Shown one piece after another: positions 57,597 to 64,000 of a stretch of DNA of 64,000 nt. The position numbers were made by a program, and so were the translations under genes. The DNA is from Megalonaias nervosa. Taxonomy: Eukaryota > Mollusca > Bivalvia > Unionida > Unionidae. The stretch spans positions 1 to 64,000 of the forward strand of contig JAECUM010001809.1 in NCBI GenBank assembly GCA_016617855.1. Reading direction: 5' to 3'. Every line of letters begins with the position of its first letter. The first letter of the stretch is position 1. The notes below the pieces were generated by a model, which did no database searches, was not told the origin of the DNA, and saw only the letters and a program-made list of their open reading frames with translations.

Positions 57597-57634
<38 letters not shown>
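57597..57634. repeat. (TG)n microsatellite
   Basis: About 38 bases of TG repeat at the 3' tail of the neighbouring SINE. Confidence 0.95.
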
Positions 57635-57635
<1 letters not shown>

Positions 57636-57638
57636 TTT

Positions 57639-57945
57639 AGATATTTAATATAGCTTTAACAATTTTTCAGTCATATCACTACAATGTCTGCAGTGTGGCA
57701 GTTTATAGTGATGTCTAGCACTGGGCATCATGCCGCAGACATGTAGCATCATGTCCCACCCAGTCACATTATCCTGACATCAGGCCGACCAGTCCTAACA
57801 CTAACCTCTTAATGCTGAGCACCAAGTGAGGCAGCTGTTAGTACCATTTTTATAAGTCTTTGGTATGACTTGGCCAGTGATTGAACCCACGACCTCCCAC
57901 ATCCAAGGCAGACACTAACCACTAGGCCACCAGAGTGGTTTTTCA
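57639..57945 (-). mobile_element. second type of tRNA-derived SINE
   Basis: On the - strand the head has an A-box TGGCCTAGTGGTTAG and a B-box GGTTCAATCA within a tRNA-like segment (57945-57875). Next come CATACCAAAGACTTATAAAA, GCTCAGCATTAAGAGGTTAG and ATAATGTGACTGGGTGGGAC. This body closely recalls SINEs that are common in bivalve genomes (from memory). The tail ends at the (CA)n/(TG)n tract. Confidence 0.8.
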
Positions 57946-58489
57946 AATGCTGATGAATGTTTTGGCATGGTATTTTATGAGCAACTACTTTTCTGAAAAT
58001 ATTTAACTTTTTGGACACAAAATAGGTCATATAGTACCTACCCCTATTTTCAAAAAATTATGTTTCTCCAAGAATATTTACCTGATCACATTATATTTAT
58101 GAAGATGCTACACTACTTCTCATATCAAGCAATCGTAGAAAGACAATAATTTTGTCCTTCCCATCCACATTTCATACAGATGAAGGAAAGAAACTTTTCT
58201 CAACCTTCTCCTCATCTCCTGTCTCCATCATTAGGTGGCTATAGTTATTTACCAGTTTTAGCCTGAGTTATATTTCCATGAGGATGCTTGCATATTTGGG
58301 AGGTGTGGGTGGGTTCATTTATAATGTGAGTGGTTAGGTCTTCTTGTAGAAATATATAAGTTATGGAATAATTTGCTTTCTCCTGAATAAATTCCTTGGT
58401 CACAATGACATAAGGATAAAAGGTTGTAGGAAGAGGTAATGCTAAGCATCCTACCGTTACCATGTTCACCATCAAGGGAATCAGGATTC

Positions 58490-60420
58490 TTCCATGTATC
58501 CTTTTTTCTTTAGGTCTCTAAATGATGGATATGATATGCAACATTTTTCAGAATTTCGGTCGCAGGGAATCATTATGTGCATTCCAAAGGAAGATAAAGA
58601 CAGAAAATTCATTAAAAACTGGAGACTGATTTCACTGCTTAATGTAGATTATAAGATTGGTCTGGCATCAATTTCTGCATCAGTTTCTTTTGGGGTGAAA
58701 GTCCTCCTGTTATTATGAGTGACAGTCAAAAGGGTTTTATTAAAGGGAGATCCACTGGTGAAGATACAAGAATTTTGCATGACCTTATGCAGTTTCTTAA
58801 GGAAAAAAATGAATCTGGTCTTCTCCTACTTATACACTTCAAGAAAGCTTTTGACCAAGTTGAATGTGACTTTCTGTAGAATGCCCTGAAATCTTTCACT
58901 TTGGGGAATCTATTTGTTTATTGTATTCTGCAATAAATCAAAAAGTTGTCACCAACAATGGTCATTTATCCCTATTTTTCAATTTGGAAAGAGGTTGTTG
59001 TCATGATGACCCTTTAGCACCCTACTTATTTATAATAAGAATTTAACTTCATACAACAGAACTAAATAAGATCACAAATATTATAGGCATTTCCTATAAT
59101 GAAAAAGGAGTTCAAATTACAGCAAAAATGTTGACTACACTTTTTTATTATTAGTAGACAGTTCTCCTTTGTCCTTGGAGACATCAAGGCATATTTTCCT
59201 TGGAGATGACAATGCATATTTTCCTTGGAGATAACAATGCATATTTTCAATGACTTTGCCTTGGTATCAGGTCTGTACTGCAATGTTTTGAAATCAAAAG
59301 CTATTTGGGTTGGAAATAAAAAAAATTTCTAATGAAAACAATATATCCCAAAATTGATATTATGTGGTCAATGTCCAATTTTAGATTACTGAGTGTAGAT
59401 TTGTCTTGAATTGGAGGATTATTATATGATAAAGAAGGAAGCAAAGAAATGGCTTGGTTGGTGTAGCAGAAGAATTTGCCCCTTATTGTGAAATTACTTT
59501 GATAAAATCCTTTATTTTGCCAAAATTTTCTGTTCACCTTTTTGCTGCTCTACCAAGTTCTCCATCTTATAAAGAGAATGAACTGAATACATTATTTTTC
59601 CAGTTCATTTGTGGTAGCAAAACCAAGAGAGTAAAACAAGATCCTCTTATAGTTTCCTTTAAGGAAGGGGGATTAAATATGATTCACTTTCACTCATTTA
59701 TTTGTTAAATAAAACTTTCCTGGCTTAGATGCCTATTGCTGAACTAAGATGGCTAATGGCACAAACTGGTTTCTGAACAAATATTTGTAAAATCTGGAGG
59801 TATACAGTTATTAAAATTGGAAAAACCAATTGACAGAAATCTCTAAATCAATTAAAAATATCTTCTGGCATGATGTTATTTGTGCCTGATCACAATGGAA
59901 AAATGAACCATCAAATGCTCAGAAATACTGGTCTCAAGATATTCTTAATTTAGTAGTTTGATGAAATAAAACAACACATACTAATAATTTTATATAGTAA
60001 TTTGCCCTTATCTCAAAGACAACAGTGACGTGGAAAGATAAAATTAAAAGCTTTTTATAAGTGGAAATAGTTTCCAAGTAATACTCGATAAAACTCTGCT
60101 TCTTAGGGTAAGAGCAAAGAATAAATTATTTATAAAGATCTGATCAGAACCAAGATACAAAAGCCAAACGTTAAATATCAAACTTGGTCCAGGCAATTAG
60201 GGTGTAAAATTGGTGTAAAAGAAATGGTTCAACTCTTTTGTTTTGGCTAAACTTGACACAAAAGACACGAAACTGGTTAGCTTTATTTTTAAATTTCTAC
60301 ATAGAGATATTGCCACAAACCAGTTTTTGAAAACCTTACATTAGCCAGGATGACAAATCCCAGGTAAGAGAATTGAAAGCAGACTATTTTTTAGCAAGTA
60401 AAATCACCAGATAAAATCTA
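58490..60420 (+). mobile_element. second degenerate Tx1/L1-like LINE
   Basis: The reverse transcriptase is readable in pieces: SQGIIMCIPKEDKDRKFIKN and WRLISLLNVDYKI (58560-58660), then SDSQKGFIKGRSTGEDTRIL and LLLLIHFKKAFDQVECDFL (58720-58880). ITLIKSFILPKFSVHLFAAL and DPLIVSFKEGGLNMIHF follow near 59490-59690. The YADD core is not visible. Many stops; 5' truncated. Confidence 0.8.
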
Positions 60421-61298
60421 GCAACTGTAGAGATCTGAGCTGGCATCTGCATTGGCAACTGGGCAAGTGCTCTTGGCATGACAGATGGACTGATTAGGCT
60501 AAACTGATGACAAAACAGATCATCCATGTCCAAGAAAAATATCCTATGTGCCCAGAGTAGCAGGCCCTAAGGCCAAACTCAGACATGCTGAGGGGGGACA
60601 TACACCCATTGGACAGCCTAAAAAAGGGAGGACAGTCTCCCAAAAGTTCCTAGTCATCACTGGTGAAATCAAGGGACAGTGGTGAACAAATTCACCATTG
60701 GCCAACAACTGAGTCATTGCCGCTGTTACTCATTGCCACATCTGGAATTGAGACAATGCCTGTGGCAAAAACATTTGTGGCAGCTCCACAATTCCTTTTA
60801 CTACCATCAAAGTTTTGCTCACTACAATGACCAGTGATGATGATATGTTCTGCGGTAAACCTAATGTTGCAGTCCATCCCTCTGAACTTGCAGTATCTCT
60901 CCTTCATCTTTAGTCCTCATCGTAGTATTGTGGACTAGATGTTCTTAGTCATAATGCACAAAACACTGCACAAACCCAAAGATGAACAGTTGGAATATAC
61001 AAGGCAGGTTCCATGCATGTTCTCATTTGCTTTAACTGTTTACTCCTTACTGGTTAACCACCTGTACACTCAAAGGACTACATTTGATGCTATTACATAA
61101 TATTGCATACTACTAGCCAAGGTGTCCCCTGAAGGATTTTAAATAATATAACTGGAATATCATACAGACCTTTTTCACTGTTTCTTCTCTGTTTACAAAA
61201 TCCATATATCAAATATATTTATATATCAAAACGAATGGCATGGAATTAAAGTTCAACTTGAAACCAAGTTTTCCTGATAATGAACAATTACAACATCA
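60421..61298. other. unassigned, with an open frame at 60692-60907 (-)
   Basis: The - strand frame encodes MKERYCKFRGMDCNIRFTAE and NCGAATNVFATGIVSIPD. It is unlike low-complexity DNA and is preceded by an acceptor-like ACTAAAG, but no family or joining exon is evident. Confidence 0.3.
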
Positions 61299-61910
61299 CT
61301 AAACAGGTGAAAAATAGGTAACAACAGCTGAACCAAACTTTTTTGCTTTAGATGCAAACGGAAAACTAAATGTCATAGTCTGTTTGAAACACAGTTGGTT
61401 CATTCCTAATATGTACTTAAAGAAAGCAGATGTAGCACATAATGGATGTTGCTGACAGCAACCACAGACAGTTTCGTTATGAATTTTTCTCTGAAAACAT
61501 GGTTTACACATCTTCTTTAGACCAGGTAAGCATGTATATGTATTTTTTTGCTATTAGACAGCATAAAAACCTCCATGGAACCACCATTTTCACTCACAGT
61601 TAACTGCTTTCTTCTGCAAAAGCTGCCATATCAGATCTCTCCCAAGTTCCAGGATAAAGTTGGCATGTGTGTATCAGGCACTGCTTACCTGCCTGGTCAA
61701 TACCTGTTCATATATCAGGTAAGCAATTATCTGATAACAATCAATCATGAACCAAACAATCTACCGGGAGCATATTTTGCTTGGTCATCCAGCAGCACAT
61801 TGCTTTCCGAACTTGTCATGAATATCTATTCCATTCATATGATTATTGTATAAATGGATAGCCTTTGGGGACATTAACCTTATGTCTGCCCACCTGTCTC
61901 TCAGATTATG

Positions 61911-61946
<36 letters not shown>

Positions 61947-63045
61947 ATATTGTTGTACATAACCATGACAATGTTGATCATTCCATGCAGTGATTGCAAT
62001 AGACTCCACATATGTTGTTGACTGCCCTCTGTTTGGTATCTGACTCCTTATTACAGACTTTTTTCCTAAGAAACGGTGAAAGACCTCTGTGATTGCTGCA
62101 TATAACACCACAGGTGTAAATGTTATCTTGTTGCAGGTGTTCAGCAAGGGTAATACTGGAAAAGTACCTATCAAAGTATAAATCATAAATTTTTTTCCCA
62201 CCAGAACTCGCGAAAGATCATGAACATGTGATTCTCCAATCCATATTTTGCCTGGAGTTTCCTTGCCACAATACAAATGGAAAAGACTCATGTAGGAGGT
62301 AACTCCATCACACCTGACCCAAAATTTTATTCCAGATTTGTCTGGTTTGGCAAGCATATAGTGCCTCAGTTCTGAACGCCCCTTGTAACTCTTCACTGCC
62401 TCAGCAATTGTAATCTCAGTGGAATGCTGGTAGTATCTTCTTAAATTAGCCAACACCATGTCATGAAGAAGTAGCACCTTGTTAATGGGATGATAATTGG
62501 GGTCATTCCTTTGCATCTGTGAGGCTTATGCACTGATATGAAAACACCAATTTTTTCATATCTGTTTGTAAGTAATCCTTGTAGGAATGACATGGAAAGA
62601 CACCCATGGTAATATCTGAACTGAGAAAAACTTTAATTTCCTCTGGTGTGACAGAAGGCCAGTGCTTGTTTGTGATGTTAACTTGCCATTGTTTAACCTC
62701 TACATATAAACTATTTTCGTTGGCTACAGTTTCAGACATGGTGCCTACTATAAATAGAGAAAAGTAGTCCACTGGTTTTGCTGTAGAAAGATCAAAATCA
62801 GTTGGCAATTGGGGACTGGTGGGAAGATTACACCTGGGAACTTTGTGACAAATGCCATTTTGTGCCACCTCATTTTCTGCATTTACTTGGATAAAACCCA
62901 ACTGATTCGGGGTCAGAGATGTCTGAATTCTAGGTATATCATCAGCACTAAAGCCAGAAAATTCAGAATCTGAGCTTTCATTGGTAATTTCCCACAATCT
63001 TTCACTGGTCATGTTACTATCTAACTCTGAAACATAGTCTGTCAT
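61299..63045 (-). pseudogene. piggyBac-type transposase, decayed
   Basis: The N-terminal frame (63045-62503) has the acidic start typical of the family (SSDSEFSGFSADDIP) and an ITMGVFPCHSYKDYLQTD segment. The next frame (62516-61944) has NDPNYHPINKV and STEITIAEAVKSYKGRSEL, matching the (R)EISIDEAMxPFKGR block around a catalytic region. Near 61511-61299 a cysteine-rich tail (CFQRKIHNETVCGCCQQHPL, then C and FFKY) fits the C-terminal zinc-binding domain. A frameshift at about 62510 and missing sequence between 61944 and 61511 disable it. TIRs with TTAA were not found. Confidence 0.8.
61911..61945. repeat. (TCA)n microsatellite
   Basis: About eleven ATC/TCA units at the break in the piggyBac remnant. 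Confidence 0.9.
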
Positions 63046-63452
63046 TTTGTGTTTGCCTTGGTTTCAAGATTATAATATACTCTTTATGGCACTTCACATT
63101 TCTTATATGTTTCAAATTTCACAATGAATAAGCAATATACTCAATTTTCTAAAACCCAATTGCTGAAAATTTGAATGCCCCACCTTTATTGGCAAACTTA
63201 TCTACAGCTAAACTTGCACCTAGTTTTAAACCAGTACAATATCGTCATTCAGAATATGAGTTCTCGTCAAATAGCGTCATGGACGGGAAAAGGCATGTTA
63301 TTCATAAATAAGCAAGAGAGACATCAAACTCATGATTAAGTCATAAAGCATTAAATCTTTTGCATTTTACAGATTTTGTTGACATGATCCATCAATTTTC
63401 AGAAAGACAAGAGTAACGAAAAATTTGTGAGAAATAACAAACCAAAAGTGTT

Positions 63453-63640
63453 CAGGGCTGTTCCAGTAAAACGTATATCCCCCCCAGAGACGGCACTTCA
63501 AAAAAACTTCTGTAGGAGGTTGTGTTTCAAACTATTTTGATTCTGACAGTGGAAAAGTTGATTAGGAAAATTACTTCTGTTGTGGGTTGTGTTAACAAAA
63601 TGAGAAACCGCTGGTGGGGTTGTCAGAAAAAAAAAAAAAC
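63453..63640 (+). repeat. repeat E terminal segment, further copy
   Basis: Starts CAGGGCTGTTCCAGTAAAAC, followed by CTTCTGTAGGAGG and CTTCTGTTGTGGGTTG blocks that also occur inverted in 13730-13941. Ends near a poly-A run at 63630. Confidence 0.6.
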
Positions 63641-64000
63641 AAAAACGAAGATATATTTAAAATCACATCTAACCCCTTCCTAGCGGTCTAACGTGAATAA
63701 AAACATTGAGTCAGAAAATGATGACAGTACACGCGAGTGCACCTGATTTGTACGAATTCGAGTACTTTTAAAACAGTGATACGCATTCCGCAAATTATGT
63801 CAACGTCGCAGATATAAAACGTGCTTTGCGCAGTATGCAATTTTTATTCAACTTTTAACTTTAAAAGTGCATTTCGCAATGTAGGCCTAATTCACGCTGC
63901 CAGTCGCAGTATCGCAGCGTTTGATGTGATATCCAGATTCAGGAAGGCAAACGTTAAAATAGCTGGATACTTCGGTTCGACATGAATGGCTGTTAAACTA
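63641..64000. other. CpG-richer segment at the right edge
   Basis: Many more CG dinucleotides than elsewhere in the window (for example ACACGCGAGTGCACC, CAGTCGCAGTATCGCAGCG). It could be the flank of a promoter or an unmethylated region. No coding exon seen. Confidence 0.35.

Noticed and set aside
57875..57945. tRNA gene on the - strand
   Set aside because: tRNA-like head of a SINE; stems are imperfect and it is joined to a long SINE body.

Overview
This is a 64 kb stretch of AT-rich animal nuclear DNA. It has spliced genes with GT-AG introns and long introns full of transposable elements and minisatellites. There are no operons, ribosome binding sites or CRISPR arrays. A mollusc, or another lophotrochozoan marine invertebrate, is the best guess. 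This rests on inference: the tRNA-derived SINE types, the mix of Tx1-like LINE, DIRS-like, hAT, Kolobok, pogo-like and piggyBac remnants, and the intron-rich genes.

Two host genes can be supported. On the + strand, 1318-5562 holds the last three coding exons of a DDX11/ChlR1-type iron-sulfur DNA helicase, including helicase motif VI; the rest of that gene lies left of the window. On the - strand, twelve phase-compatible exons between 56768 and 20717 form the 3' part (about 533 codons) of a gene I do not recognise. Its product has a short charged, helical segment followed by a strand-rich region that could be a beta-propeller. Its 36 kb of introns host most of the mobile elements.

Mobile elements, left to right: a LINE 3' end (1-392); a degenerate Tx1/L1-like LINE (about 6690-9050) broken by a fragment of the first LINE; a SINE with a perfect 12-bp target duplication (10650-10896); two copies of a 1-2 kb repeat (11690-13941 and 14962-16075) flanking a DIRS-like remnant; a 4.3 kb intron-containing hAT transposase pseudogene with recognisable ends (16172-20484); a 0.79 kb hAT derivative (21096-21887, second copy at 54707-55491); a foldback element carrying a SINE and a pogo-like element (24081-26958, second copy at 46174-48756); a 6.2 kb Kolobok element (27448-33668); a non-LTR retrotransposon (about 40780-42940); a second Tx1-like LINE (58490-60420); and a piggyBac remnant (61299-63045).

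The most interesting object is the Kolobok element. It has 17-bp terminal inverted repeats (TIRs) with one mismatch and flanking TTAA. It carries two convergent genes: a THAP-domain transposase (+, decayed) and a second gene (-) whose product has the cysteine-rich domain known from the intracellular C-terminus of the P2X7 receptor. A perfect CRE-like octamer, TGACGTCA, lies upstream of each gene, close to each end. This suggests a transposon that carries, and may have spread, the P2X7-type ballast domain. All joins and family assignments come from reading the sequence by eye; no search was run.
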